NCBI RefSeq assembly: GCF_001902295.1
Contig: NZ_CP018335.1
Span: 1,426,001-1,490,000, forward strand
Reading direction: 5' to 3'
Origin: Clostridium kluyveri
GTDB lineage: Bacteria; Bacillota; Clostridia; Clostridiales; Clostridiaceae
DNA: 64,000 bases
Below the pieces are notes generated by a model that worked only from the letters and a program-made list of their open reading frames with translations, ran no database searches and was not told the DNA's origin. Every line of letters begins with the position of its first letter. The first letter of the stretch is position 1. The position numbers and the translations under genes are program-made. Positions 43,217 to 52,318 of the stretch are shown in pieces.

Positions 43217-43964
43217 AATTATAAAAGGTGACAGCATAAGTGGAAAGGGTGCTAAAAATATAGTTACAGTGTTTGAAAAGAATATTATTGAAGAAGAAAA
43301 TAAAGATAACTCAATTATAAATAGTTATTCCAAAATAGTGAAATCCATGATAGAAGATGCACAGCGAAAAAGGGAAGAAATACTTTCCAAAGCCTACGAA
43401 GAAGCTGGAAAAATTGAAGAGGAAGCTTATAAAAACGCAAATGAAAAAGGATATAAAGAGGGATATGAAAAAGGATATGAGGATGGCTCTAAAAAGGCTT
43501 ATGAAGAAGGATATACTAAAAATATAGAAAAGGCCAGGATTGAGGGAGAAGATATAATAAGCAAAGCAGACTCAATCTTGAAAGCTTCTGTGGAGGAAAA
43601 GAATAGATATTTAAAGGAAAAGGAAGAAGAAATTAAAAGATTTATGGTAGATTCAATAGAAAGCATTTTGAAACAGGAAATTAAAGATGAGGATAGCCTA
43701 AATACTATGGTATTTAATGAACTCTCACAGGTAAGAAATATTGAAACCTTTATAATAAAAAGTAGAAAAAAGTATTGTGACCAGTTTAAAAATCAGGTGG
43801 ATATATGGAGAGAAAGGCTGCCTTTTAAAGGAGATATTTTTATAATACCTGATGAAACTTTAGAAGAAGGTACTGTAGTTATAGAAAAAAATAATGGGAA
43901 AAGTATCTTTTCTGTAGATATAGCCCTAGAAAAAATAAAGGAAATATTTAAAAATGTAGAATAA
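43200..43964 (+). CDS. fliH: flagellar assembly protein FliH
   Basis: 254 residues. Long charged coiled coil with Gly-rich repeats GYKEGYEKGYEDGSKKAYEEG near residues 90-110 (GxxxG), typical of FliH, then a V-ATPase E-like C-terminal domain. It binds and controls the FliI ATPase. ATG 43200 is chosen for the AGGAGGAGAGG just upstream, so it overlaps fliG by 17 bases. Confidence 0.92.
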   Translation: MQSSYKIIKGDSISGKGAKNIVTVFEKNIIEEENKDNSIINSYSKIVKSMIEDAQRKREEILSKAYEEAGKIEEEAYKNANEKGYKEGYEKGYEDGSKKAYEEGYTKNIEKARIEGEDIISKADSILKASVEEKNRYLKEKEEEIKRFMVDSIESILKQEIKDEDSLNTMVFNELSQVRNIETFIIKSRKKYCDQFKNQVDIWRERLPFKGDIFIIPDETLEEGTVVIEKNNGKSIFSVDIALEKIKEIFKNVE

Positions 43965-43994
43965 CAAAAGTATTTAGTTTAAGGTGATGGTTAC

Positions 43995-45314
43995 ATGATA
44001 AATTTGAATTTTTCTGAACTAAATAGGAAAGTAAAAGTTGCCAATTTTACCTACCAGGAAGGTATTGTGAAAAAAGTAATAGGATTAACCATAGAAGTGG
44101 AAGGGATAAAAGCTTTTGTGGGAGAGGTATGTAATGTATATAATGAAGAAAATGGGAATATAGCCTGTGAAGTAGTTGGGTTTAAAGAAAAAGATGTAAT
44201 ATTAATGCCCCTTGGAGAACTTATTGGAATTTCACCAGGATGTAGAGTTGTACCTGGCAGGAGACCTTTAAGTGTAAAATGCTCAGAAGAATTATTTGGC
44301 AAGGTTCTAGATGGCCTTGGCAATCCTCTGGGTGAAAATGAAATTTCATCCGGGGTTTTATATGAATTGGATGCAGATCCACCAGATCCGTTAAAGAGAA
44401 AAAGAATTAAACAAGTGATTTCTACAGGAATACGGGCTATAGATGGGTTCTTGACCTGTGGAGAGGGACAGAGAATTGGTATATTTGCAGGAAGTGGAGT
44501 GGGAAAAAGTACAACCCTTGGCATGATAGCCAGGTATGCAGAAGCAGATGTGAATGTAATAGCACTTATAGGGGAAAGAGGAAGAGAAGTCAGGGACTTT
44601 ATAGAAAAGGATCTGGGAGAGGAAGGACTAAAAAAATCCATTATAGTATGTGCTACTTCAGATAAACCGGCCTTAGTTAGATTGAAAGGAGCCTTCACTG
44701 CCACAGCCATTGCAGAGTACTTTAGGGATAAAGGCAAAAAAGTTATACTTATGATGGATTCAGTTACCAGATTTGCTATGGCTCAGAGAGAAATTGGACT
44801 TGCAGTAGGAGAACCTCCTGCAACCAAAGGATATACTCCTTCTGTATTTGCAAAACTTCCTAGACTTATGGAAAGATCTGGAATGTCTGACAAAGGTTCC
44901 ATTACTGCCTTTTATACAGTTCTTGTGGATGGAGATGATTTAAACGAACCTATTGCAGATGCCGTTAGGGGTATATTGGATGGACATATAGTATTGTCTC
45001 GGTCTCTAGCTAATAAAAACCACTATCCGGCTATAGACATACTATCTAGTATTAGCAGACTTATGTCAGAAATAACTGAAAAATCCCATAAGAAAAGTGC
45101 TTCTTTTGCGAGGGATATGTTGTCTGTATATAAGAATTCTGAGGATTTGATAAATATAGGGGCTTACATTAGAGGAAATAATCCTAATATTGATATGGCA
45201 ATAAATTATTATGACGGTATAATAAATTATTTAAAACAGAGTATGGATGAATATTCTTCCTTTGATAATAGCATAAACAGACTAATAGGTATGTTCAATT
45301 TAGGAAGTAATTAA
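43995..45314 (+). CDS. fliI: flagellum-specific ATPase FliI
   Basis: 439 residues. Walker A AGSGVGKSTTLG near 164-175, ALIGERGREVRDFIE, Walker B KKVILMMDSVTRFAMAQREI near 248-267, and GEPPATKGYTPSVFAKLPRL. It is an F1-beta-like hexameric ATPase that drives export through the flagellar type III system. Confidence 0.98.
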   Translation: MINLNFSELNRKVKVANFTYQEGIVKKVIGLTIEVEGIKAFVGEVCNVYNEENGNIACEVVGFKEKDVILMPLGELIGISPGCRVVPGRRPLSVKCSEELFGKVLDGLGNPLGENEISSGVLYELDADPPDPLKRKRIKQVISTGIRAIDGFLTCGEGQRIGIFAGSGVGKSTTLGMIARYAEADVNVIALIGERGREVRDFIEKDLGEEGLKKSIIVCATSDKPALVRLKGAFTATAIAEYFRDKGKKVILMMDSVTRFAMAQREIGLAVGEPPATKGYTPSVFAKLPRLMERSGMSDKGSITAFYTVLVDGDDLNEPIADAVRGILDGHIVLSRSLANKNHYPAIDILSSISRLMSEITEKSHKKSASFARDMLSVYKNSEDLINIGAYIRGNNPNIDMAINYYDGIINYLKQSMDEYSSFDNSINRLIGMFNLGSN

Positions 45315-45352
45315 AAAGCATTGTATTGTTGCCTATATAAGGAGGAGATAAC

Positions 45353-45790
45353 TTGAAGGCATATAAGTTTAGGCTTCAAAAGCTTCTTGATATGAGAGTG
45401 GATAAAGAAGAGGAATGTAAAATTGAATTTAAGCGGGCTCAAAATGAAAGCTTTAAAGCAAAAGAAAAACTCATGGAGATGAAAGAAAATTACAGAAAGT
45501 ATAATAATTTTTCGGGGTCTAGTTCTGTTATAGAACAAAAGATAAGACATATTTATATAAATAACTTAAGTTACAATATAGGTGAAACTGTTGAAGAGTT
45601 AAATCAAAAAGAAAAAGTTGTAGAAAGTAAAAGGGAAGAGTTGAAGCAGCGCCAAATTGATAGAAAAACTGTAGAAGTGTTGAAAGACAAGTACATAGAT
45701 GATTTTAGAAGAGAACAAAATAGAATTGAACAAAATTTAAATGATGAATTTGCCCTTTATGGATTTATTAGAAATTTTAAAGCTAGATAG
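45353..45790 (+). CDS. fliJ: flagellar protein FliJ
   Basis: 145 residues, almost wholly coiled coil, with the usual KFRLQKLLDMRVDKEEE N-terminus. It is the gamma-like central stalk of the export ATPase. TTG start with AGGAGGAGA upstream. Position after fliI supports the call. Confidence 0.9.
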   Translation: MKAYKFRLQKLLDMRVDKEEECKIEFKRAQNESFKAKEKLMEMKENYRKYNNFSGSSSVIEQKIRHIYINNLSYNIGETVEELNQKEKVVESKREELKQRQIDRKTVEVLKDKYIDDFRREQNRIEQNLNDEFALYGFIRNFKAR

Positions 45791-45840
45791 ATAATTATTG
45801 AGTTGAGATAAAATAGTCGTTGAAAGGAGGTGAAAAATAA

Positions 45841-47313
45841 ATGATAGATTTAAATAGTATACAATTAAATAATGTTTCCAGTACTAAAGTTAATAATAGC
45901 AGTAAAACTTCTAAAGATACTTCCAATGATTTCAGTACTCTATTAAAAACTTCTTCAGATAATAATACAGTAAAAAATAAAGACACATCTGTAGATAGAG
46001 CAAAAAATGAAACTTTAAAAGATAATGATGGAGATAAAACCTCTGTTGATAAAAATTTAAGTGGCAAAAAAGTTGAATTAAATGAAAAAGTGAAAAGTGA
46101 GTTAAAGAAAGCTGGTTTTAGTGAAGAAGATATAGAAAATTTGGAGGAAGACTTATCCCAGGGCAACATAAGCCAGAATGCTTTGATGTATTTAATAAAT
46201 ATATTGTTTAAAAGTGAGGATAATTCAACAGACAACTTGAATCTTCAGGGGAATAATGATGAATTTATAGAACAGATAAGTAATAAAATAAGCAGTGAAA
46301 TTTTACAAAATTTAAACTATATTTCATCAGCTAATGAAGAACAAAATACAGCTGCTGTAGGCAGTGATGTGATATCTAAAATTATTAAGGAAAATGTAAC
46401 TAATCTTTCGGATATTTTAGAGCAATTTGGAACATCACAGGAGTTTAATGATAAGCTTATAGAAAAATTAAATAGCAGCATTTCAGCCAGATTATCTCAG
46501 GAAGGAAGTATATATGACAAGGTTAAAAGTGAAATTAACACTGCATTGAAAAAAGAACTGAGTTTAAGTACACCTCAAGAAGAAAATATTAATAATTTAT
46601 CTATATTAAAGCTGCAAAGTCAATATGACTCCAGTAAAATAGATGCAGATAACACTATTTTGCCTACATCATCACAAGGAGTATCCAATAATAACTCTGG
46701 TGATTCAGAGGAGAAAAATGCACAGTCGTCTATGGGAAATGGTACAGCTAAAAGTGAAGAAAGTATACTTCAGAAAATTATAGATGGCGGATCTTCAGAG
46801 GATAAAATTTCTAAAGTTACTACTTTTATGACTCATTTAAAAAATATGGATACAAACAATTCTGTACAGAATTTAGGGGAAATGGTTATAAATAAAAACT
46901 CTTTTGATTCAGATATAATAAAAACTTTGAAGTATATGGACATAAATAATGTTAAAGAGTTAACTGTTAAGATAAATCCTAAAGAATTAGGGGAAATTAC
47001 TATAAATCTTACTATGCAGGAAGGAAAATTAAAGGCAGTGTTAACAACCTCAAATAAAGAAGCATATAATCTTTTAAATGCTAACTTACAGGATTTATCT
47101 AATAAGATTCAGACTAATGATATAAAGATTCAGGGATTATCTTTAAATATATATAGTGAAGATGCTACCTTTTTTAGGGACGAAAGTGGAAAAGACCAGC
47201 AGCAGGGCAGTGGTCAACAAAATAAAAATTCAACTTTAAATAATATAGTGGAAGATGAACAAGGTACTCAAAATGACTATTATTACAACAATAATGTAAA
47301 TATACTGGCATAG
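45841..47313 (+). CDS. fliK: flagellar hook-length control protein FliK
   Basis: 490 residues. Long Ser/Asn/Asp-rich, low-complexity N-terminal part, then the C-terminal Flg_hook domain: VKELTVKINPKELGEITINL, then GKLKAVLTTSNKEAYNLLNA. It measures hook length and switches export specificity via FlhB. Position between fliJ and flgD supports it. Confidence 0.9.
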   Translation: MIDLNSIQLNNVSSTKVNNSSKTSKDTSNDFSTLLKTSSDNNTVKNKDTSVDRAKNETLKDNDGDKTSVDKNLSGKKVELNEKVKSELKKAGFSEEDIENLEEDLSQGNISQNALMYLINILFKSEDNSTDNLNLQGNNDEFIEQISNKISSEILQNLNYISSANEEQNTAAVGSDVISKIIKENVTNLSDILEQFGTSQEFNDKLIEKLNSSISARLSQEGSIYDKVKSEINTALKKELSLSTPQEENINNLSILKLQSQYDSSKIDADNTILPTSSQGVSNNNSGDSEEKNAQSSMGNGTAKSEESILQKIIDGGSSEDKISKVTTFMTHLKNMDTNNSVQNLGEMVINKNSFDSDIIKTLKYMDINNVKELTVKINPKELGEITINLTMQEGKLKAVLTTSNKEAYNLLNANLQDLSNKIQTNDIKIQGLSLNIYSEDATFFRDESGKDQQQGSGQQNKNSTLNNIVEDEQGTQNDYYYNNNVNILA

Positions 47314-47341
47314 GTTAAAAGTGAGATAAAGGAGGCGAATT

Positions 47342-48148
47342 ATGTCAATAACACTGGATAATATGTTAAATCAGAGTTATAATCAAGCCTTTAGGACATT
47401 AGCGGCCAATACAAGTACCCAAGATACTCAAGAAACCTCAGATGACAATAATACGTCTGATGATACCCAAAAATATTACTCCATTTCATCCGATAAAAGT
47501 TCAGACACTACGGAAAATGGAACTAAAATAGTAAAAAAGAATACCGGATATGACATGGATTTAAATATGTTTTTAAAAATACTCTGTGCAGAACTTGAAA
47601 ATCAGGATCCTACAGATAGCAGTTCACAAGGTTCAACGGAGTATATAAGCCAGTTGGCACAGTTTTCTGCTCTTCAGCAAATGATGAACTTGAATAATAC
47701 AAACAAAGTTACTACAGCAAATTCACTTGTAAATAAATATGTAACTTTAAGCGATACGGATTCTGAAGGAAACTACATTACAGGTAAGGTAGTTGGAGTG
47801 GTGAAAGATGGAGATGACGTTGAACTCAAGTTAATAACAGGTACAACCACAGATTCTGATGGTAATACCTCTTATAAGACCGAGAATTACAACATAGATG
47901 ATCTGCTTCAGGTGGATGATTCGGAGGCATATAATACAACTACTGCTGATATGATGTTTTTAAATGCTGCATCGATTATAGGTAAAAAAGTTGAAACAAT
48001 CCAAAAGGATAGTAATGGAAACTATTATAGTGGAACTGTTCAATCTGTATCTCGGGGGACAGATGGCATAACTGTAAAAGTAAAAATTTCTGATGATGAA
48101 ATTAAAGATTTCTATTTTAGTGAGATTTCAAAGGTGGAAGACTCATAA
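47342..48148 (+). CDS. flgD: flagellar hook assembly scaffold FlgD
   Basis: 268 residues, longer than usual. Core FlgD signature MFLKILCAELENQDPTDSS, then EYISQLAQFSALQQMMNLNN. The C-terminal half has two similar segments (NYITGKVVGVVKDGDDVELK and NYYSGTVQSVSRGTDGITVK), an internal duplication of a beta-rich unit. It caps the growing hook. Confidence 0.93.
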   Translation: MSITLDNMLNQSYNQAFRTLAANTSTQDTQETSDDNNTSDDTQKYYSISSDKSSDTTENGTKIVKKNTGYDMDLNMFLKILCAELENQDPTDSSSQGSTEYISQLAQFSALQQMMNLNNTNKVTTANSLVNKYVTLSDTDSEGNYITGKVVGVVKDGDDVELKLITGTTTDSDGNTSYKTENYNIDDLLQVDDSEAYNTTTADMMFLNAASIIGKKVETIQKDSNGNYYSGTVQSVSRGTDGITVKVKISDDEIKDFYFSEISKVEDS

Positions 48149-48160
48149 AAAGTGAGTGTG

Positions 48161-48559
48161 ATGTCTATGGCATATAGAGTTATCAATGGCAAATTGCACT
48201 TTGCAGAAGAGCTGCCGCAAGTATGTAACAAACTGGATTATGTAAATGAAACTTCTAGTAAGGTGTCTTTTAAAGATACCCTAAATAACCAGATTAATAA
48301 GACAAATGGCTTTACCATATCAAATCATGCAGCAGAAAGACTTAAGAGTAGAAATATAAATTTAAGTGAAAAAGATATGAAAAATATAAACTCTGCTATA
48401 AATAGGGCAGAAGATAAAGGATGCAGAGAATCTGCACTGCTTTACAAAGACACAGTATTTATTACTTCCATAAAAAATAGAACTGTGATTACGGTTATGG
48501 ATAAAAACTCAAGTGATAATAATGTATTTACCAATATAGACAGTATGGTAATAGTGTAG
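48161..48559 (+). CDS. TIGR02530-type flagellar operon protein
   Basis: 132 residues from ATG 48161. C-terminal ISNHAAERLKSRNINLSEKD and KGCRESALLYKDTVFITSI are typical of TIGR02530, a small protein always near flgD/flgE in Firmicutes. Function unknown, perhaps hook assembly. Start is uncertain: GTG 48152, GTG 48158, ATG 48161 and ATG 48167 are all possible. Confidence 0.85.
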   Translation: MSMAYRVINGKLHFAEELPQVCNKLDYVNETSSKVSFKDTLNNQINKTNGFTISNHAAERLKSRNINLSEKDMKNINSAINRAEDKGCRESALLYKDTVFITSIKNRTVITVMDKNSSDNNVFTNIDSMVIV

Positions 48560-48571
48560 ATGAAATTAAAT

Positions 48572-48622
48572 GGCTGGACCTTAGGGAGGCCAGGTTCTGC
48601 GGAGAGAGTGAAACAGAACAAG
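48572..48622 (+). repeat. two adjacent hairpins in the flgE leader
   Basis: CTGG-(12)-CCAG near 48573-48592, then GTTCTG-(14)-CAGAAC near 48594-48619. The segment is more GC-rich than its surroundings. No U-run follows, so they are not terminators. Possible processing or translation-control element. Confidence 0.45.
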
Positions 48623-48657
48623 TTTATTAAATTATTTAAAATTGGAGGGAAATAGAT

Positions 48658-49704
48658 ATGTTGCCATCGATGTATTCAGGGATTAGCGGCCTTAGAGCTA
48701 ATCAGCAAAAATTAAATGTGATTGGAAATAACATAGCTAATGCTTCAACCACAGCATTTAAAACTCAAAGTATGAATTTTCAGGATATGATAAGTCAAAA
48801 TCTTTCGGATCCAAGTGCACCAAGTACTAGCATAGGAGGAGTTAATGGAAAACAAAGTGGTCTTGGAGTGCAAATAGCAGGTATAAGCACAGATTTTACC
48901 ACAGGAAGTATGGGGACTACAAATAGAAATTTAGATTTTGCAATAGATGGAACAGGATATTTTGTAGTAGGTACAGGTAAGCTGGGAGAAACTTCGGATG
49001 ATACAGGAATTTCAATTGATGAAGATAATAATATACTGGGCGGGGGAGACAATGAAGTAGAAAATACCATAGAGGCCCATTATACAAGGGATGGATCCTT
49101 TTATTTGGATACCCAGGGCAATCTGATAAACCAGAATGGATACAGAGTTATGGGTTATCTGGTAACAGATGAAAACAACACTTCTACCATAACTTATCTG
49201 CAAAATGATACAGAGGATACATTTCAAAATGCTGTACAGTTTGTGGATGCCAATGGTACTGTAACTTCAGTTACGGATAAATTGGTACCACTATCCATTC
49301 CAAATTATATAACTAAGGATGATCAATTAGTAAAGGTTAAATCTTTTTCTGTAGGTAAAGATGGAATTATAACGGCGCAACTTACAGACTCAACTACAGC
49401 TGTTTTAGGCCAGATAGCTATGGTATCCTTTCAAAATGAAGGAGGACTTGTAAAAGAAGGAGGAAATGTTTATACTACATCCTCAAATTCAGGACAGCCT
49501 ATAGTAATGAGTGGAAAAGGCGCTGAAAATGATAATAGTGAAGGTTATGGTCAAATAACCCAGGGATTTCTTGAAATGTCAAATGTGGATCTGGCACAGC
49601 AGTTTACAGATATGATAGTGGCTACAAGGGCTTTTCAGGCAAATGGCAAGATAATAACTACAGGGGATACTATATTGGAGGATCTAATAAACTTAAAAAG
49701 ATAG
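48658..49704 (+). CDS. flgE: flagellar hook protein FlgE
   Basis: 348 residues. N-terminal SGISGLRANQQKLNVIGNNI, ANASTTAFKTQ; centre NLDFAIDGTGYFVVGTG and HYTRDGSFYLDTQGNLINQN; C-terminal GFLEMSNVDLAQQFTDMIVA and TRAFQANGKIITTGDTILEDL. Shorter than enteric FlgE, as in other clostridia. It forms the hook. Confidence 0.93.
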   Translation: MLPSMYSGISGLRANQQKLNVIGNNIANASTTAFKTQSMNFQDMISQNLSDPSAPSTSIGGVNGKQSGLGVQIAGISTDFTTGSMGTTNRNLDFAIDGTGYFVVGTGKLGETSDDTGISIDEDNNILGGGDNEVENTIEAHYTRDGSFYLDTQGNLINQNGYRVMGYLVTDENNTSTITYLQNDTEDTFQNAVQFVDANGTVTSVTDKLVPLSIPNYITKDDQLVKVKSFSVGKDGIITAQLTDSTTAVLGQIAMVSFQNEGGLVKEGGNVYTTSSNSGQPIVMSGKGAENDNSEGYGQITQGFLEMSNVDLAQQFTDMIVATRAFQANGKIITTGDTILEDLINLKR

Positions 49705-49732
49705 CAGATAGTTTTTAGTTTAAAATATGTTG

Positions 49733-49776
49733 ACTTTAAGATAAATAATAATTTATCTTATATGTCAATATATTTT
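49733..49776 (+). terminator. possible weak terminator or hairpin after flgE
   Basis: TTGAC-TTTAAGATAAAT against ATTTATCTTATA-TGTCAA forms a long AT-rich hairpin, followed by TATATTTT. It lies in the longest gap inside the operon (252 bases). Confidence 0.5.
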
Positions 49777-49956
49777 AAAAACTGAGTTTCTATAGCCTAG
49801 TAATTACTTTACTTGAAATGTGCATATATTTGAGTTTATAATAAATTACATATTTTCATGATTTTGTTTATAAATTTTACATTGAATACTATGTAGGAGG
49901 ATGTTAAAATTTATAAGGACTTTGAAAAATATTGATATATTTTAAGGAGGCATTTT

Positions 49957-50139
49957 ATGATAAAACTTACAGGATTAGATGAAAAAGAATTTGTTATAAA
50001 TTCAGATCATATAGAGAAATTAATAGAAATTCCACAAAGTGTAATTACTCTTGTAAATGGAAATAAATATATAGTCAAGGAATCCAATGATGAGATAATT
50101 GAAAAAATCATAGAATACAAGAGAAAAATATATATTTAG
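49957..50139 (+). CDS. flbD: FlbD-family flagellar protein
   Basis: 60 residues: MIKLTGLDEKEFVINSDHIE, then VITLVNGNKYIVKES. The short FlbD/SwrD family, needed for motor power in B. subtilis (SwrD). In many clostridia motA and motB follow; here fliL follows, so the stator genes must be elsewhere. Confidence 0.92.
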   Translation: MIKLTGLDEKEFVINSDHIEKLIEIPQSVITLVNGNKYIVKESNDEIIEKIIEYKRKIYI

Positions 50140-50195
50140 TCAATATGAAAAATTAATTTACAATTTTGCATAATATTTTGAAAGGAGAAAACACA

Positions 50196-50717
50196 GTGGA
50201 AAATAAAGAGAAAAAAAATGGTGGCGTGGGCTTAAAAGTAATTTTAATAGTGTTTTTTCTTGTGGCAGCGGTTGGAGCTGGGGTGTTTTTTGGATATAGT
50301 AAATTTTTAAGTGATAAAAATACAAATTCTAACGAAAATATGACTACTTCAAATGTAACCCAAACACAAACACAAACTCAAAGTGGAGAAAGTTCAAGTT
50401 ATCTGCAGCATGTAGTTTCAGCTAAAACCTTTGACTTGAGTGAATTTACCATAAATTTAGCAGATGAAGATGGAAAAAATTATTTAAAGGTAAATGTATA
50501 TCTTGGTTATGACAGTAAAAAATTGACTGATGAATTAACAGAAAAAACTCCAATTATAAGGGATGCTATTATAGAGGTTCTAAGGACTAAAAAGGTAGAA
50601 GACATAAATGACAAAAATATGGATAATATAAAAATAGAAATTATTCAAAGGATAAATCCAATGCTGGAAAAAGGAAAAATAAATAATGTATATTTTAGTG
50701 ACATATTAACGCAGTAG
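50196..50717 (+). CDS. fliL: flagellar basal body-associated protein FliL
   Basis: 173 residues. One membrane helix near 12-32, a Thr/Gln-rich linker, then the FliL domain (TINLADEDGKNYLKVNVYLG, RDAIIEVLRTKKVED). It supports stator function. GTG 50196 follows AAAGGAGA; the in-frame ATG at 50166 lies before that site. Confidence 0.9.
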   Translation: MENKEKKNGGVGLKVILIVFFLVAAVGAGVFFGYSKFLSDKNTNSNENMTTSNVTQTQTQTQSGESSSYLQHVVSAKTFDLSEFTINLADEDGKNYLKVNVYLGYDSKKLTDELTEKTPIIRDAIIEVLRTKKVEDINDKNMDNIKIEIIQRINPMLEKGKINNVYFSDILTQ

Positions 50718-50765
50718 TATATATGGATAGTTTTTTATAATTTGACTTAACATGGAGAAATTTAT

Positions 50766-51179
50766 ATGGATCTTGAATTATGGTGGATGATTTTTAAAAT
50801 AATTATATCTTTAGGTTTCATACTCTGTCTTATATATATATCAGTAAAATATGGTGGAGGTAAACTTCAAAGTATTCAAAATGGCAGATATATAAAGGTA
50901 GTGGAGAGAACTCAGATTTCAAAAGAGAACAGTTTGTTAATAGTGAAAATTGGAGATAAGGCGTATGTGATTTCGTCCACTAATAGTAGGGTTGAAATAA
51001 TATACGAATTAAATGAAACAGAAATATCAGATATGGAAAAAAAGAGAAATGTATATGAATATAAGAATTTAAAAGACTTATATAATAAAATGGAATTAAA
51101 AAATATTTTAAGGAAAACTAATGAGAATATTTTAGTTAAAAAACTTAAGGGTAAAAAGGAAGATAAAGATGAAAGGTAA
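50766..51179 (+). CDS. fliO: flagellar biosynthetic protein FliO/FliZ
   Basis: 137 residues. N-terminal membrane helix (IFKIIISLGFILCLIYIS), then NGRYIKVVERTQISKENSLL and VKIGDKAYVIS, typical of FliO/FliZ. C-terminal tail is basic. It helps FliP complex assembly. It overlaps fliP by 11 bases. Confidence 0.88.
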   Translation: MDLELWWMIFKIIISLGFILCLIYISVKYGGGKLQSIQNGRYIKVVERTQISKENSLLIVKIGDKAYVISSTNSRVEIIYELNETEISDMEKKRNVYEYKNLKDLYNKMELKNILRKTNENILVKKLKGKKEDKDER

Positions 51180-51945
51180 ATTCCACACAAATAGTATAAT
51201 TATTTCAGTTTTAGTGGTATATTTTATTATTTTCACAGTTCATACAGTTCACGGCGCACCTACGGATTTTCCTATACCTAATATAGATATCTCTGTAGAC
51301 AATGCTTCCACACCTCAGCAGTATGTGGGTAATATAAAGTTACTCATAATGCTTACAATACTTACGCTGCTTCCATCTATTATAATGATGATGACAAGTT
51401 TTGTAAGAATTGTAGTGGTCTTTGGATTCTTGAGAACTGCCATGGGAACTCAACAGTCTCCTCCTAATCAGGTATTAGTTGGACTTGCTCTTTTTCTTAC
51501 GGTATTCATTATGTTACCTGTTTATGGAAAAATAAATTCTGAGGCCATACAACCCTATCTGCAAAATAGTATAACTCAAGAACAGGCTATAGAAAAGGGA
51601 GCCAAGCCCCTTAGAGAATTTATGTTAAAGCAGACAAGACAAAAGGATCTTAAATTGTTTGTGGATGAAGCCAAATTAAATTATGAGGTTACAAAAGACA
51701 ATGCACCTCTTTATGTGGTGATTCCTGCGTACATAATAAGTGAATTAAAAACCGCCTTTCAAATCGGATTTTTGCTTTACATACCTTTTATGATAATAGA
51801 TCTGGTGGTAGGAAGTGTGCTTATGTCTATGGGAATGTTTATGCTTCCGCCGGTTATGATATCACTTCCATTTAAACTTCTTTTATTTGTAATGACAGAT
51901 GGATGGTATTTATTAGTAAAATCTTTAATTATAAGTTTTTCATGA
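51169..51945 (+). CDS. fliP: flagellar export protein FliP
   Basis: 258 residues. Probable signal peptide (residues 1-30), then conserved LTLLPSIIMMMTSFVRIVVV and FLRTAMGTQQSPPNQVLVGL, with PAYIISELKTAFQIGFLLYI near the C-terminus. It is the core of the export gate with FliQ and FliR. Confidence 0.98.
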   Translation: MKGKFHTNSIIISVLVVYFIIFTVHTVHGAPTDFPIPNIDISVDNASTPQQYVGNIKLLIMLTILTLLPSIIMMMTSFVRIVVVFGFLRTAMGTQQSPPNQVLVGLALFLTVFIMLPVYGKINSEAIQPYLQNSITQEQAIEKGAKPLREFMLKQTRQKDLKLFVDEAKLNYEVTKDNAPLYVVIPAYIISELKTAFQIGFLLYIPFMIIDLVVGSVLMSMGMFMLPPVMISLPFKLLLFVMTDGWYLLVKSLIISFS

Positions 51946-51955
51946 GGGGGATTAT

Positions 51956-52225
51956 ATGAGCGAAAATATGGTAATGGGTATTATAAGAGATGCAATACAG
52001 ACAGGGCTTTTGATTTCTGCACCTATCTTAATAATTTCCATACTGGTAGGTCTTATAATAAGCATATTTCAAGCAACTACCCAGATACAAGAGCAGACTC
52101 TCACCTTTGTACCTAAGTTAATAGCCGTAGCGATAGTAGGACTCCTTACTGGAAGTTGGATGCTTCACCAGATAGTAAGTTTTACTGAAAGAATTTTTAC
52201 ATATATAGCTAATATAACTCAGTGA
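51956..52225 (+). CDS. fliQ: flagellar export protein FliQ
   Basis: 89 residues, two membrane helices: AIQTGLLISAPILIISILVG and KLIAVAIVGLLTGSWMLHQI. The conserved GLIISIFQATTQIQEQTL joins them. Strong GAGGGGG site upstream. Confidence 0.97.
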   Translation: MSENMVMGIIRDAIQTGLLISAPILIISILVGLIISIFQATTQIQEQTLTFVPKLIAVAIVGLLTGSWMLHQIVSFTERIFTYIANITQ

Positions 52226-52318
52226 AGAGACAATTAAGAGTTAATAATTAAGAAAGTTTTTTATGTATAAGTTAAATCATATTTAGGAATCTATAATAAA
52301 ATTGATGGAGTGGGTAAT

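Noticed and set aside
44051..44737. 228-codon minus-strand frame inside fliI
   Set aside because: Shadow of fliI; no ribosome site and no recognisable domain.
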